This document shows, piece by piece, positions 26,778 through 36,621 of a stretch of DNA of 64,000 nt; position 1 is the stretch's first letter; the number at the start of each line of letters is the position of its first letter. Made by a program: the position numbers and the translations under genes. Source of the stretch: an uncultured Ruminococcus sp. (GTDB taxonomy: Bacteria; Bacillota; Clostridia; Oscillospirales; Acutalibacteraceae); the NCBI GenBank assembly GCA_902794395.1, contig CADBHB010000004.1, positions 1 to 64,000 of the forward strand, read 5' to 3'. The notes beneath the pieces were generated by a model, which saw nothing but the letters and a program-made list of their open reading frames with translations, was not told the origin of the DNA and did not search any database.

Positions 26778-28124
26778 ATGAAAAAAGTATTATGCATGAT
26801 CTTTTCCGTCAGCCTCGCGCTGATGATCGTCCTCAGCGTTTCGCTGAGCGCAGTCGGTGCGCTTACCTTTCCCAACGACGTGAAGACCATGTCGGAGGCG
26901 ATCCTTCTGGTAAGCATGGACAATAAACAGGTGGTTTATGAGAAAAACGCCGACAAGCAGATGTACCCTGCCTCCACCACCAAAATAATGACCTACATAG
27001 TCGCCTATGAAAACATTGAGGACATAGAGCACACAAGCGTGGTCATCAAGCAGTCCATCATCGACGAGCTGCGCAACACAGGCAGCTCCATGGCATTTCT
27101 TTCCGACCACATCGGCGAAAAGGTGTCGGTGACCGACCTGTTCTACAGCCTTATGGTGCCCTCCGGCAACGACGCCGCTATGGTGCTGGCGGATTATGTA
27201 GGCAACGGTGACATCCAGGCTTTCGTTGACAAAATGAACGCCAAGGCTGAGGAACTGGGCTGTGAAAACACCCATTTTGCAAATCCCGACGGACTTCACG
27301 ACCCCGACCACTACACCACCGCCCGCGATCTGCAAAAGATCACCGAATACGCCCTCACGCTTCCCGATTTTGAGCTAATCGCCAACACGGTAAGCTACAC
27401 CTGCAAGGGCGACGACACACCGCTTGTCACCACCAACAAGCTCATCGATCCCTCTACCGAGTATTACTATATGTACGCCAAGGGCATCAAGACCGGCACC
27501 ACCGACGAGGCGGGCCGCTGTCTGGTGACCACTGCCTCCGAGGGCGGACAGACTTATATGCTCATCTTGCTGGGAGCGCCCTACAAGGAGGGCGTGCAGG
27601 AGGAGTACTACACCTTTACCGACGCGGCAGACCTGTTCCGCTGGTGTCTGGTGCAGCTAAAGCTCCAGCCCGTTAAGACCGCCGAAACCCCCATCTGCGA
27701 GGTCAAGCTGAACAACGCGATGAACAAAAAGACCATAACGCTGGTGCCCGAAAAGGATATTAACGCTATCCTTCCGGTCGATCTGGGTCCCGAAAACATC
27801 GTGGTAAAAGAAAACGTGCCAAAAGAGCTGAGCGCTCCCTTAAAGACTAATCAGGTGGTGGGCACTGCCGATGTTTATTATGTCGACTCCAAAACAGGGG
27901 AGGAGCAGCTTATCGAGAGCGTCAACCTCTGTCCGGCGGAAAGCGTAGACCGCAGCGGCGCCGTTGCCACCTTCAGCGCCATGGGCGTGATATTCAAGTC
28001 CTACTGGTTTTTGATCGTCATCGGCGTTATCCTCGTTGTGGTGCTTATTTACATCATCGCCGCCAAGATACACCGCTACCGCAAAAAGAAAAACAGAGAC
28101 GTCAAGCGCTACAGAAACTTCTAA
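26778..28124 (+). CDS. D-alanyl-D-alanine carboxypeptidase (PBP5/DacF type)
   Basis: A 448-residue protein with an N-terminal signal peptide (about 1-28), an S11 penicillin-binding domain carrying STTK (catalytic Ser about 66), SGN (about 129) and KTGT (about 238), a C-terminal PBP5-like domain, and a C-terminal membrane anchor (about 399-425) with a basic tail. It trims the terminal D-Ala from peptidoglycan pentapeptides outside the membrane. TTAAGGAGAAACGCCC precedes the ATG, and the 12-bp gap after recG suggests cotranscription. A DacF sporulation role is possible. Confidence 0.93.
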   Translation: MKKVLCMIFSVSLALMIVLSVSLSAVGALTFPNDVKTMSEAILLVSMDNKQVVYEKNADKQMYPASTTKIMTYIVAYENIEDIEHTSVVIKQSIIDELRNTGSSMAFLSDHIGEKVSVTDLFYSLMVPSGNDAAMVLADYVGNGDIQAFVDKMNAKAEELGCENTHFANPDGLHDPDHYTTARDLQKITEYALTLPDFELIANTVSYTCKGDDTPLVTTNKLIDPSTEYYYMYAKGIKTGTTDEAGRCLVTTASEGGQTYMLILLGAPYKEGVQEEYYTFTDAADLFRWCLVQLKLQPVKTAETPICEVKLNNAMNKKTITLVPEKDINAILPVDLGPENIVVKENVPKELSAPLKTNQVVGTADVYYVDSKTGEEQLIESVNLCPAESVDRSGAVATFSAMGVIFKSYWFLIVIGVILVVVLIYIIAAKIHRYRKKKNRDVKRYRNF

Positions 28125-28169
28125 GGTCACTTGCCTCAAGGTGATTAATGATTTGTAATATTTTGTAGC

Positions 28170-28198
28170 TTGTATTATCTATTATTCTATGATATAAT
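28170..28198 (+). promoter_or_regulatory. SigA promoter of nrdR
   Basis: TTGTAT (28170-28175), 17 bp, TATAAT (28193-28198), about 30 bp upstream of the nrdR ATG. Confidence 0.65.
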
Positions 28199-28228
28199 TA
28201 TTCTATAGAAAAATAGAGGTGAGTATCT

Positions 28229-28687
28229 ATGAAGTGTCCCTATTGCGGTTTTGAAGAAAGCAAGGTCATCGATTCGCGTTCCGCCGACGACGGCGAAAGG
28301 ATCCGCCGCCGCAGAGAATGTCTGAAATGCGGCAAGCGTTTCACCACCCACGAGATCATCGAGACCGTGCCTATCATCGTAGTAAAGCGTGACAAATCCC
28401 GCGAGGTCTTCGACCGCAACAAGCTCACTGCGGGCATCCTGCGCGCCTGTGAAAAGCGCCCCGTGTCTCTCCAGCAGATCGAGTCCATGGTCAACACCAT
28501 CGAAACCAAGATCCAGAGCGCCCTTGAGCGCGAGGTCACCACAGCCCGTATAGGCGAGCTGGCGATGGAGGAGATCAAAAAGGTGGACGAGGTATCCTAT
28601 GTGCGCTTCGCTTCCGTTTACCGCCAGTTCAAGGACATCAACACCTTCCTTGACGAGCTCAACAAGCTGCTTACCGAAAAGAAATAG
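28229..28687 (+). CDS. nrdR: Transcriptional repressor NrdR
   Basis: A 152-residue protein of standard NrdR length: a zinc ribbon ([25 protein letters not shown]) followed by an ATP-cone domain ([16 protein letters not shown] to VASVYRQF-like [14 protein letters not shown]). It represses ribonucleotide reductase genes in response to dATP/ATP. No nrd genes are in this window. AGAGGTGAGTATCT precedes the ATG. Confidence 0.96.
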   Translation: MKCPYCGFEESKVIDSRSADDGERIRRRRECLKCGKRFTTHEIIETVPIIVVKRDKSREVFDRNKLTAGILRACEKRPVSLQQIESMVNTIETKIQSALEREVTTARIGELAMEEIKKVDEVSYVRFASVYRQFKDINTFLDELNKLLTEKK

Positions 28688-28775
28688 CTTTCGGCGCCGC
28701 TTAAGGACAATGTCAGACGGTGCCCTGTTAACGGGAAGGTTTGGGATAACTTACACTAAATATTCAAAATAATAA

Positions 28776-28825
28776 ACATAAAAGCTGCCGGTGCGGTCTC
28801 ACAACGAGGTCGCGCCGGCAGCTTG
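28776..28825 (-). terminator. Terminator between nrdR and rnhA
   Basis: AAGCTGCCGG (28783-28792) pairs with CCGGCAGCTT (28816-28825). On the minus strand the stem is followed by TTTTATGTTTATTATTTT, so it mainly ends rnhA; it may also serve nrdR. Confidence 0.75.
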
Positions 28826-28880
28826 CGTCTGTATATTTTGCCGTTATTTTCCATATCATAGAGTAGGGCAGATCATTCGT

Positions 28881-29330
28881 TCACGCGGTGCCGCCCTGAT
28901 ATTTTTGGCTCTGCGCCACCGCCAGGCGGTCGCAGCGCTCGTTTTCGGGATGACCGGCGTGACCCTTCACCCAGTTGATCTCCACCTTGTGGATCTCGCA
29001 AAGACTGAGCAGTTCCTCCCAAAGCTCGGGATTCAGGGCAGGCTCCTTCTTGTTGCGCATCCAGTTGTTGGCGCGCCATTTTTTTGCCCAGCCCAGCTTC
29101 AGCGCGTTGCATACATACTGCGAATCGCTGTACAGCGCTACCTCGCAGGGCTCCTTTAGCGCCTTAAGCCCGTTTATTACCGCCGAAAGCTCCATGCGGT
29201 TGTTGGTGGTGTCGGCTTCGCCGCCGGAAAGCTCTTTTTCCACGCCGTTATAGCGGAGTATCGCGCCCCAGCCGCCGGGACCAGGGTTCCCGCTGCACGC
29301 GCCGTCGGTAAACAATTCAACTCTTTTCAT
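28881..29330 (-). CDS. rnhA: Ribonuclease HI
   Basis: A 149-residue protein with the RNase HI active-site residues: DGACSGNPGPGGWG (Asp), TNNRMEL (Glu), ALYSDSQYV (Asp) and NERCDRLA (Asp), plus the basic protrusion GWAKKWRANNWMRNKK. It degrades RNA in RNA-DNA hybrids. The ATG at 29330 has GGAAGG upstream; an in-frame start 15 codons earlier lacks one. Confidence 0.95.
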   Translation of the reverse strand: MKRVELFTDGACSGNPGPGGWGAILRYNGVEKELSGGEADTTNNRMELSAVINGLKALKEPCEVALYSDSQYVCNALKLGWAKKWRANNWMRNKKEPALNPELWEELLSLCEIHKVEINWVKGHAGHPENERCDRLAVAQSQKYQGGTA

Positions 29331-29420
29331 ATTTGTACCTTCCTTTCGGAAACTATTCTGCCACAAACGCGGCACAAACGCAAGAGGGTTCGTGAAAATA
29401 TTTATATTTCTTTTATCATA

Positions 29421-29450
29421 TTGACATTTAGGGGGCTTTTGAGGTAAAAT
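29421..29450 (+). promoter_or_regulatory. SigA promoter of rnjA
   Basis: TTGACA (29421-29426), 18 bp, TAAAAT (29445-29450). The leader to the GTG at 29527 is about 70 nt. Confidence 0.75.
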
Positions 29451-29526
29451 AAACTGAATATGTGTATCAGGTCAAATACACGAAATTTTGAACGGGAAAA
29501 ATAATAATATACGGAGGTTTATTTTT

Positions 29527-31323
29527 GTGAGTGCAAAAAACCAGAGAAAAAACTATAAGCTAAAACAAAACTGGTACTCGAAGAACAACAGAAAAGCAGA
29601 AAACCGTCCCCAAAATAGCAAGCAGCCGAAAAACAAGCCGCGCGCTTCGGTAAAGGCTGTCAAGAAGCCGCCTGTCAAGGTGTCGTTTTTGGGAGGACTC
29701 AATGAGATAGGCAAGAATATTACGGTGATCGAGTGCGAAAACGACATAGTCATCGTCGACTGCGGAATGGCGTTCCCCGACGGCGATATGTTGGGCGTGG
29801 ATCTGGTCATCCCCGATTTCACCTATATCGAGCAAAATGTCGACCGTGTGCGCGGCATCGTGCTTACCCACGGACATGAGGATCACATCGGCGGACTGCC
29901 GTTTTTGCTGTCAAAGGTCAACGTGCCGCTGTTCGGCACGCCCCTTACGCTGGGTCTGGTCGAGAACAAGCTGCGTGAGCACAGCCTTATCAACAAGGCT
30001 AAGCTCAATGTCGTCAACGCGGGCAGTACCATACGCTTGGGCTGCATGGAGATAAAATTCATCCATGTAAATCATTCCATCCCCGACGCGGTGGCTTTTG
30101 CCATCAAGACGCCGGGCGGCACCCTTGTCCATACGGGCGACTTCAAAATCGACTGTACCCCCATCAGCGGCGACACCATCGACCTTTCCAGCTTTGCAAA
30201 GGTCGGCGACGAGGGAGTGCTTGCGCTGCTGGCGGAGAGTACCAACGCCGAGCGCGCGGGCTATACGCCCACCGAGCAGATGGTGTCCGAGAGCCTAGAC
30301 GGTCTGTTTAAAAAGGCGGAGCAGTACCGCATCATCATCGCCACCTTCGCCTCCAACGTCAACCGTGTTCAGCAGATAATCAACTGCGCCGAGAAGTACG
30401 GCAGAAAGGTCGCCTTCTCAGGCAGAAGCATGGTAAACTACATGGACGTTGCGGGCAAGCTGGGCTATCTGCATCTGCCGCAGAACATCCTTATAGACAT
30501 AGACGCTCTGAAAAAATATGAGCCTAATCAGGTGGTGCTCGTAACCACGGGCAGCCAGGGCGAGCCGATGAGCGCGCTGTCACGCATGGCTTATTCCGAC
30601 CACCGCAAGGTAATGGTGGGTGAGGGCGACTTCATCATCATCTCGGCAAACCCCATCCCGGGCAACGAAAAATCCGTAGGCAACATTGTCGACGAGCTTT
30701 TGAAACGCGGCTGCAAGGTGATCTACGAGTCAATGTACGAGGTACACGTTTCGGGTCACGCCTGTCAGGAGGAGCTAAAGCTTATGCACCGTCTGGTGCG
30801 GCCCAAGTACTTCATTCCGGTACACGGCGAGCAAAAGCATCTGCGCAAGCACGCTGAGCTGGCTGAGTTCCTCGGCATGAAGAAAAAGAACATCTGTATC
30901 GCCGACATAGGCAAAACTGTCGAGATCTGCGACGACCACATGAAGATCACCGGCTCGGTTCCCGCGGGCAAGGTGTTTGTTGACGGTCTGGGCGTCGGCG
31001 ACGTCGGCAGCATCGTCCTGCGCGACAGAAAGCATCTGGGACAGGACGGTCTTATCATCATCGTAGCCTCTCTCGACGTCTACGACGGTCACGTTATCAG
31101 CGGTCCCGACATCGTTTCGCGCGGCTTTGTGTATGTGCGTGAGAGCGAGGGGCTGCTTGACGAGGTGCGCAAGCTCGCGCTAAGTATCCTTGAGGACTGC
31201 GCCGAAAAGAACATCCAGGAGTGGGGCGTTATCAAAAACCGTCTGCGCGAGGAGATCTCCAAGCTTATCTCACAGCGCACCCGCCGTTCGCCTATGATAC
31301 TTCCCATCCTGCAGGAAGTTTGA
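29527..31323 (+). CDS. rnjA: Ribonuclease J
   Basis: A 598-residue protein. A lysine/asparagine-rich tail of about 45 residues precedes the metallo-beta-lactamase fold with HGHEDHIGGLPF (about 115), a beta-CASP insertion (IIATFASNVNRVQQ, FSGRSMVNY), IHVSGHA-type VHVSGHACQEEL and PVHGEQKHLRKHAEL, and a C-terminal domain. RNase J is a 5'-3' exo- and endoribonuclease for mRNA decay and rRNA maturation. The GTG start is chosen because CGGAGG lies 9 bp upstream. The basic N-terminal extension is longer than in Bacillus. Confidence 0.95.
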   Translation: MSAKNQRKNYKLKQNWYSKNNRKAENRPQNSKQPKNKPRASVKAVKKPPVKVSFLGGLNEIGKNITVIECENDIVIVDCGMAFPDGDMLGVDLVIPDFTYIEQNVDRVRGIVLTHGHEDHIGGLPFLLSKVNVPLFGTPLTLGLVENKLREHSLINKAKLNVVNAGSTIRLGCMEIKFIHVNHSIPDAVAFAIKTPGGTLVHTGDFKIDCTPISGDTIDLSSFAKVGDEGVLALLAESTNAERAGYTPTEQMVSESLDGLFKKAEQYRIIIATFASNVNRVQQIINCAEKYGRKVAFSGRSMVNYMDVAGKLGYLHLPQNILIDIDALKKYEPNQVVLVTTGSQGEPMSALSRMAYSDHRKVMVGEGDFIIISANPIPGNEKSVGNIVDELLKRGCKVIYESMYEVHVSGHACQEELKLMHRLVRPKYFIPVHGEQKHLRKHAELAEFLGMKKKNICIADIGKTVEICDDHMKITGSVPAGKVFVDGLGVGDVGSIVLRDRKHLGQDGLIIIVASLDVYDGHVISGPDIVSRGFVYVRESEGLLDEVRKLALSILEDCAEKNIQEWGVIKNRLREEISKLISQRTRRSPMILPILQEV

Positions 31324-31333
31324 TTTGAAAGCC

Positions 31334-31420
31334 AAGGCTATACCGTATTATTTGATTATGCAAATCGCGCAGTAAGATTAAATAAGGCGCGCGCCGTGGA
31401 TCGTGCGGCGTTGCCTTAAG
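31334..31420. repeat. Dispersed intergenic repeat, copy B
   Basis: It begins with AAGGCTATACCG exactly as copy A at 24581, has an internal ATGCA, and ends with AAGGCGCGCGCCG...GTGCGGCGTTGCC. It fills the gap between rnjA and gdpP. Confidence 0.65.
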
Positions 31421-31450
31421 ATCATTTTCTGACTGAAAAACTGAAACACT

Positions 31451-33406
31451 ATGAAAAAACGACAATGGATGCTGACGCCGTGGTTCATCATCTTCGGCTT
31501 GGTCATGCTGCTTATGGCGACCTTTATGAGCACCTACAACACCGTGCTTTTCTACGTCGAGCTGGGTATTTCCGTGCTGGCGTTCGCGGCGGTGCTGGCT
31601 CTGTCGCTGCGTTTTCGCAGCTATATCCGAAGCATGGTCCGAAATACCGCGGAGCATATCGTCGGCATAGATTCCGAATATCTTGAAAAATATAAATATC
31701 CCATCGCCGTAGCGGGCGAAAAGGGCGACATCGTCTGGTGCAACGCCCGCTTCAGAAAGAGCATCTGCGGCGGCAGAAGCCCCGAGGGGGACAGCATAAA
31801 TGCCTATCTGCCGGGCTTTAATATCGCTGACATCACCGACAGCGAGGGCGCGGACATCGCCATAGAGGGCAAGGAGTTCACTGTTTACGCTATCTCCAAT
31901 CGAGAAGGCGGAGCTGTGTGTCACTTCATCGACAACACCGACTTCAAGCAGATCGCGCGTGAGTACCACGCCAACACGCCCTGTGTGGCGCTGATAAGCT
32001 TTGACAACGCCGAGGACTTCTTCACCGATTCCGACGAGAGCTACTCCAACGTAGCCATTTCGGTAGAGGCGAATCTTCAGGGCTGGGCGATCGACTACAA
32101 CGCCCTGTTCAAGCGGCTCGGAAACAACCGCTATATGATAGTTTTCCGCGACTGCGATGTTGAAAAGATGATCGCGCAAAAATTCCCCGTCCTCAAAAAC
32201 GTCCGTTCCATTTCCTCAAACCGCCACATCGCCACCATCTCCGTTGGACTTTGCCGCGGCGCCAAGCTGGTTAAGGACAGCGAAATGAACGCCCGCAAGG
32301 CGTTGGAAATGGCGCTGGGCAGAGGCGGCGACCAGGTCGCCGTCATACGCGACGGCAGCTATGAGTTCTTCGGAGGCACCGCCGCGGCGACCGAAAAGGT
32401 AAGCAAGGTGCGTATGCGCGTCATCGCCAACGCCATCAGCCGCGCGGTCGCCGACGCCGACAAGGTGTACATAATGGGACACCGCTTTTCCGACCTCGAC
32501 TGCGTGGGCGCGGCTATAGGTCTGCAGTGCATCATGGAGAAATCCTTCAAGCGCTACAGCAAGGTCGTGATAAACCGCGACACCTCAATGGCGCTGCGGC
32601 TCATAGAATACGCCGACGAGCGCCTCGACGGGCACATCTTCATCAGCCCCGAGGAAGCGATGCGCGGCGTGACCGCCAAGACCCTGCTGATAATCGCGGA
32701 CACCCATCTCAAGACCTCTCTCGAAAGTCCTGAGCTGTATGATAAGTGTAAAAAGGTGGTCGTTATCGACCATCATCGCCGCGCGGTCAACTACATCAAC
32801 AACGCGCTTGTTTTCTGCCACGAGCCCTCGGCTTCCTCCGCCAGCGAAATGTGCGCGGAGATAATCAGCTATCTCGACGACAAGCCGCTGGGCTACATAC
32901 AGGCGGACGCTATGCTTGCGGGCATCATGCTCGACACCAAAAACTTTGTGCTTAAAACAGGTGTGCGCACCTTTGAGGCGGCGGCTTATCTCCGCAAAAA
33001 GGGCGCGAACACCCTGACCGTAAAGGAGATGTTCTCGGGCAGCATCGAGACCTACCGCGAAAAGGTGGACATCGTCTGCCGCAGCACCGTATACAAGGGC
33101 TGCGCTATCTCCTCGTCCGAGAAAACCGACGCCGATATGCGGCTTGCCGCGGCACAGGCGGCGGATGAAATGCTCACGCTCTCGGGCGTTGCGGCGTCTT
33201 TCGTGGTGTTTCCGGACAAGGAGCGCATCAACATTTCCGCGCGCAGCTACGGCAGGATAAACGTTCAGGTCATTATGGAGCAAATGGGCGGCGGCGGCCA
33301 TCAGACGATGGCGGCTACGCAGCTTTACAATACCACCATGCCGGAGGCGCTTTTGCAGCTGAAGGCGGCGATCGACGCCGCGCTCAGCGAGGACGAGGCC
33401 CCCTAG
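31451..33406 (+). CDS. gdpP: Cyclic-di-AMP phosphodiesterase GdpP
   Basis: A 651-residue protein with two N-terminal membrane spans (about 8-55), a PAS-like domain (about 75-150), a degenerate GGDEF domain (about 170-300, no intact GGDEF), a DHH domain (GHRFSDLDCVGAA about 344, VIDHHRR about 440) and DHHA1 (MGGGGHQTMAA about 612). It hydrolyses c-di-AMP to pApA at the membrane. The order gdpP-rplI-dnaB is the classical Firmicutes arrangement. The ATG has no clear ribosome site; an ACTGAAA/AACTGAA motif lies directly before it. Confidence 0.95.
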   Translation: MKKRQWMLTPWFIIFGLVMLLMATFMSTYNTVLFYVELGISVLAFAAVLALSLRFRSYIRSMVRNTAEHIVGIDSEYLEKYKYPIAVAGEKGDIVWCNARFRKSICGGRSPEGDSINAYLPGFNIADITDSEGADIAIEGKEFTVYAISNREGGAVCHFIDNTDFKQIAREYHANTPCVALISFDNAEDFFTDSDESYSNVAISVEANLQGWAIDYNALFKRLGNNRYMIVFRDCDVEKMIAQKFPVLKNVRSISSNRHIATISVGLCRGAKLVKDSEMNARKALEMALGRGGDQVAVIRDGSYEFFGGTAAATEKVSKVRMRVIANAISRAVADADKVYIMGHRFSDLDCVGAAIGLQCIMEKSFKRYSKVVINRDTSMALRLIEYADERLDGHIFISPEEAMRGVTAKTLLIIADTHLKTSLESPELYDKCKKVVVIDHHRRAVNYINNALVFCHEPSASSASEMCAEIISYLDDKPLGYIQADAMLAGIMLDTKNFVLKTGVRTFEAAAYLRKKGANTLTVKEMFSGSIETYREKVDIVCRSTVYKGCAISSSEKTDADMRLAAAQAADEMLTLSGVAASFVVFPDKERINISARSYGRINVQVIMEQMGGGGHQTMAATQLYNTTMPEALLQLKAAIDAALSEDEAP

Positions 33407-33424
33407 GCAGGAAAGGAAATCAAA

Positions 33425-33871
33425 ATGAAGGTAATTTTATTACAGGATATCAAATCTCTCGGCAAAAGGGGAGAGCTGGTAGAGGCGTCCGACGGCTACG
33501 CGCGCAACTATCTTCTGCCCAAAAAGATGGCTAAGGAAGCTAACGCTCAGGCGATGAACGAGTATAAGAACGCCGAGAACGCCAAGCAATACAAGATCGC
33601 AACCGAAAAAGCGCAGGCTGAGGGCTACAAAAAGCAGCTCGAGGGCAAGGTCTTTGAAATGAAGGCGCGCGCCGGTCAGGGCGGAAAGCTCTTTGGCAGC
33701 ATCACCTCCAAGCAGATCGCGGAGGAGATCAAGCACCGCTACAACATCCCCGTCGATAAGCGCAAGGTTGTGCTGGAGCGCGACATCAAGGAATTCGGTA
33801 CCTACAAGGCTGAGGTCAAGCTATACACCGGCATTTCCGCCAAGATCGACGTCAAGGTAACCGAACTGTAA
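33425..33871 (+). CDS. rplI: Ribosomal protein L9
   Basis: A 148-residue protein with the L9 N-terminal motif MKVILLQDIKSLGKRGE, GYARNYLLPKKMA, the connecting helix (about 40-75) and the C-terminal domain (GKLFGSITSKQIAEEIK). It binds 23S rRNA at the L1 stalk base. GGCAGGAAAGG precedes the ATG; it starts 18 bp after gdpP. Confidence 0.97.
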   Translation: MKVILLQDIKSLGKRGELVEASDGYARNYLLPKKMAKEANAQAMNEYKNAENAKQYKIATEKAQAEGYKKQLEGKVFEMKARAGQGGKLFGSITSKQIAEEIKHRYNIPVDKRKVVLERDIKEFGTYKAEVKLYTGISAKIDVKVTEL

Positions 33872-33921
33872 TACAGACGCCGCAAGACCCGTATCGGGAA
33901 TAAAACACTGACCACTGAACT

Positions 33922-35295
33922 ATGGCTGAAAATACTTTTACAAGCGATTACAATCCCGCCAACCTGCCCTACAGCGCCGAAGCGGAGCAGGCGGTACTGG
34001 GTGCGATCATCATTGATAACTCGATGTTCGACCCCGTGCTAGACTATGTAAAAACCGCCGACTACTTCTACATTTCCCTGCACAGGCAAATTTTTTCCGC
34101 GATGCAGGAAATGATGAATTTCGGACAGGCGATTGACTTTGTAACGCTGCTCAACAAATTAAAACAGAATAGCGGCTTTGACGAAACAACAGGCAAGACT
34201 TATCTGGTCGACCTCATCGACAACTGCCCCGCGCCCTCAAACGCCGCGTCCTATGCGCAGATCGTAGCCGACCGGTACAAGCTGCGCCGTCTTATCACCG
34301 CCTCGCGCGAAATAATCGACGACGCAACCGCGGGCGAGGACGAACCTTCGGTGCTGCTCGACTCAGCCGAACAGCGCATCTTCGACATCCGCAGCGGCAG
34401 CGAAAAGGGCGGTCTGGAACGGCTTAGCTCCGTGCTGCTGCAAACCTTTGAAAGGCTCGACTCGCTCAACCGCGACGCCGACGAAAGCGTGCGTCCGGTT
34501 TCAACGGGCATCAGCGACCTGGACCGCGTCATCACGGGACTCAACCGCAGCGACCTCATCATACTCGCCGCCCGTCCCGGTATGGGCAAGACCAGCTTTG
34601 CGCTCAACATCGCGCGCAACGTCGCCTGTCAAAGCAAAAAATCGGTGGCGTTTTTCTCGCTGGAAATGTCAAAGGAGCAGCTCGCCAGCCGTCTGCTCTC
34701 CTCCGAAGCGCTCGTCGGCGGCACCAAGCTGCGCACGGGCAAGCTTAGCGACGAGGAGTGGCAGCGCCTTGTGCCCGCGAGCGACATCTTAAAAAACGCC
34801 AACCTATATATAGACGACACCCCCGGTATCACCATCACGGAAATGAAGTCGCGCCTGCGCCGACTGCGCGAGATCGACCTGGTAGTGGTGGATTACCTGC
34901 AGCTTATGTCCAGCACGCGCCGCATCGAGAGCCGCGTTAACGAGATCTCCGAGATCACCCGCAGCCTTAAGATCATGGCTAAGGAGCTAAACGTCCCGGT
35001 CATCACGCTTTCCCAGCTGTCGCGTGCCTCAGAGCAGCGACCCGATCACCGGCCGCAGCTCTCCGACCTTAGAGATTCCGGCTCTATCGAGCAGGACGCG
35101 GACATAGTGCTGTTTCTGTACCGCGAGGGCTACTACGACAAAAACAACGACGATGACGCCGCCGCGCCCGCGGTCGACGTCAATTCCGGCGAGTGCATAG
35201 TCGCCAAGAACCGCCACGGCGAGATGAACACCGTCAAGCTGCACTGGCAGGGCGAGTTTATGCGCTTCACCGATGTGGAGACACGTTATGATTGA
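33922..35295 (+). CDS. dnaB: Replicative DNA helicase DnaB (DnaC in Bacillus)
   Basis: A 457-residue protein with an N-terminal DnaB_N domain (LPYSAEAEQAVLGAIIID) and a RecA-like motor: Walker A ARPGMGKTSFALN (about 219), Walker B LVVVDYLQLM, and LSQLSRASEQRPDHRPQLSD. It unwinds DNA at the replication fork as a hexamer. No ribosome site precedes the ATG; ACTGACCACTGAACT lies right before it. Confidence 0.96.
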   Translation: MAENTFTSDYNPANLPYSAEAEQAVLGAIIIDNSMFDPVLDYVKTADYFYISLHRQIFSAMQEMMNFGQAIDFVTLLNKLKQNSGFDETTGKTYLVDLIDNCPAPSNAASYAQIVADRYKLRRLITASREIIDDATAGEDEPSVLLDSAEQRIFDIRSGSEKGGLERLSSVLLQTFERLDSLNRDADESVRPVSTGISDLDRVITGLNRSDLIILAARPGMGKTSFALNIARNVACQSKKSVAFFSLEMSKEQLASRLLSSEALVGGTKLRTGKLSDEEWQRLVPASDILKNANLYIDDTPGITITEMKSRLRRLREIDLVVVDYLQLMSSTRRIESRVNEISEITRSLKIMAKELNVPVITLSQLSRASEQRPDHRPQLSDLRDSGSIEQDADIVLFLYREGYYDKNNDDDAAAPAVDVNSGECIVAKNRHGEMNTVKLHWQGEFMRFTDVETRYD

Positions 35296-36580
35296 CGCGG
35301 TGCGGCAGACGATAGAACGCTATCAACTGCTGCAAAGCGGCGACAGGGTGATAGTCGCGCTTTCGGGCGGAGCGGATTCCACCGCGCTGCTCTATATTCT
35401 TTATTCTATAAAAGAAACATATGATTTGACTTTATATGCCGCTCACCTCAACCACCTTATCCGAGGCGAGGAGGCGACGCGCGATGAGCATTTCTGCAAA
35501 ATTCTTTGTGAGAATTATAACATCCCGCTGTTCACACGGCGCTCCGACGTCCCCGCGCTTGCAGCCCAACGCGGCGTCAGCGAGGAGCTGTGCGGCAGAC
35601 AGGAGCGATACCGCTTTTTTGAGGAGCTTTCACGCGAGTACGGCGCTAAGGTCGCTACTGCGCACACCGCGAGCGACAACGCCGAAACGCTGTTGTTCCA
35701 CCTGGCGCGAGGCACCTCTGTCAAGGGCGCCGCGGGCATTCCGCCCAAGCGAGGGGTGTATATCCGCCCGCTTATCGCCTGCACGCGCGATCAGATAGAG
35801 CGCTGCTGCGCCGACAACGCGCTGGACTTTGTCACGGACAGCACCAATCTCAGCGATGATTACACCCGCAACAAGCTGCGCCACCGCGTTATCCCCGTCT
35901 TAAAGGAGCTGAATCCCGGGCTGGAGGATGCGGTCACCCGCTTTTGTGAGAGCGCGGCGCTCACAAACGACTACCTTCACCGTCAGGCGCTCGTTCTTTT
36001 AGACGAGGCGCGAAGCGAATACGGTTACCGCGCGCAACCGCTGCTTAAGGCGCACAAGGCGCTGCTTTACACCGCGCTTGAGCTGCTCTGCCAAAGCGAA
36101 GCGGGCTTTGCCGCCGAGACGCGGCATATCGCGCTGCTGGAATCTGTATTAAAGCAGGGCGGCGCGGTCGATTTGGGCGCGTATACGGCAGTCTGCAAGC
36201 AGAAGCTTCTGCGGTTTGTATTAAAAAACCAGGAAAAAAACAATTTGGAAATTCCCTTTGACGGCGAAATTTCCTTTCGCTATCGGGATAAACTAATAGC
36301 GGCGCGCGCTGATGTTTCTGACGCAGGGTCAAGCAAGCTCGTGTTCCGCACCATGCGCGGCAAAGACCGCTTCACCTTCATAAAGCGCGGTATCACCAAG
36401 CCGCTGCGCAAGGCATTTAACGAACAAAAGATCCCCGCCGAGCAAAGAGGCTCGCTGCTGCTGCTGTGCTGCGGCGAAACCGTGCTCTGGTGCGAGGCGC
36501 TGGGTTATTCCAAGCAGGGCGAGGCGCTGCAAAAAACCGCGGGTTTGGAAATAGAATCAGCCCCTGCGGAACAGACTTGA
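35288..36580 (+). CDS. tilS: tRNA(Ile)-lysidine synthase
   Basis: A 430-residue protein with the PP-loop VALSGGADSTALLY (about residues 21-34), AHLNHLIRGEEATRDE and AHTASDNAETLLFHLARGT, followed by a substrate-binding region and the C-terminal TilS domain (about 340-415). It modifies C34 of tRNA-Ile(CAU) to lysidine so that it reads AUA. The ATG at 35288 overlaps the dnaB stop by 8 bp, with GGAG 7 bp before it; an ATG at 35273 is less likely. tilS-hpt-ftsH is a conserved order. Confidence 0.94.
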   Translation: MIDAVRQTIERYQLLQSGDRVIVALSGGADSTALLYILYSIKETYDLTLYAAHLNHLIRGEEATRDEHFCKILCENYNIPLFTRRSDVPALAAQRGVSEELCGRQERYRFFEELSREYGAKVATAHTASDNAETLLFHLARGTSVKGAAGIPPKRGVYIRPLIACTRDQIERCCADNALDFVTDSTNLSDDYTRNKLRHRVIPVLKELNPGLEDAVTRFCESAALTNDYLHRQALVLLDEARSEYGYRAQPLLKAHKALLYTALELLCQSEAGFAAETRHIALLESVLKQGGAVDLGAYTAVCKQKLLRFVLKNQEKNNLEIPFDGEISFRYRDKLIAARADVSDAGSSKLVFRTMRGKDRFTFIKRGITKPLRKAFNEQKIPAEQRGSLLLLCCGETVLWCEALGYSKQGEALQKTAGLEIESAPAEQT

Positions 36581-36621
36581 CGCTTAATATACTTTTATTA
36601 TTGAAAAAAGGGGAGTAAAAG

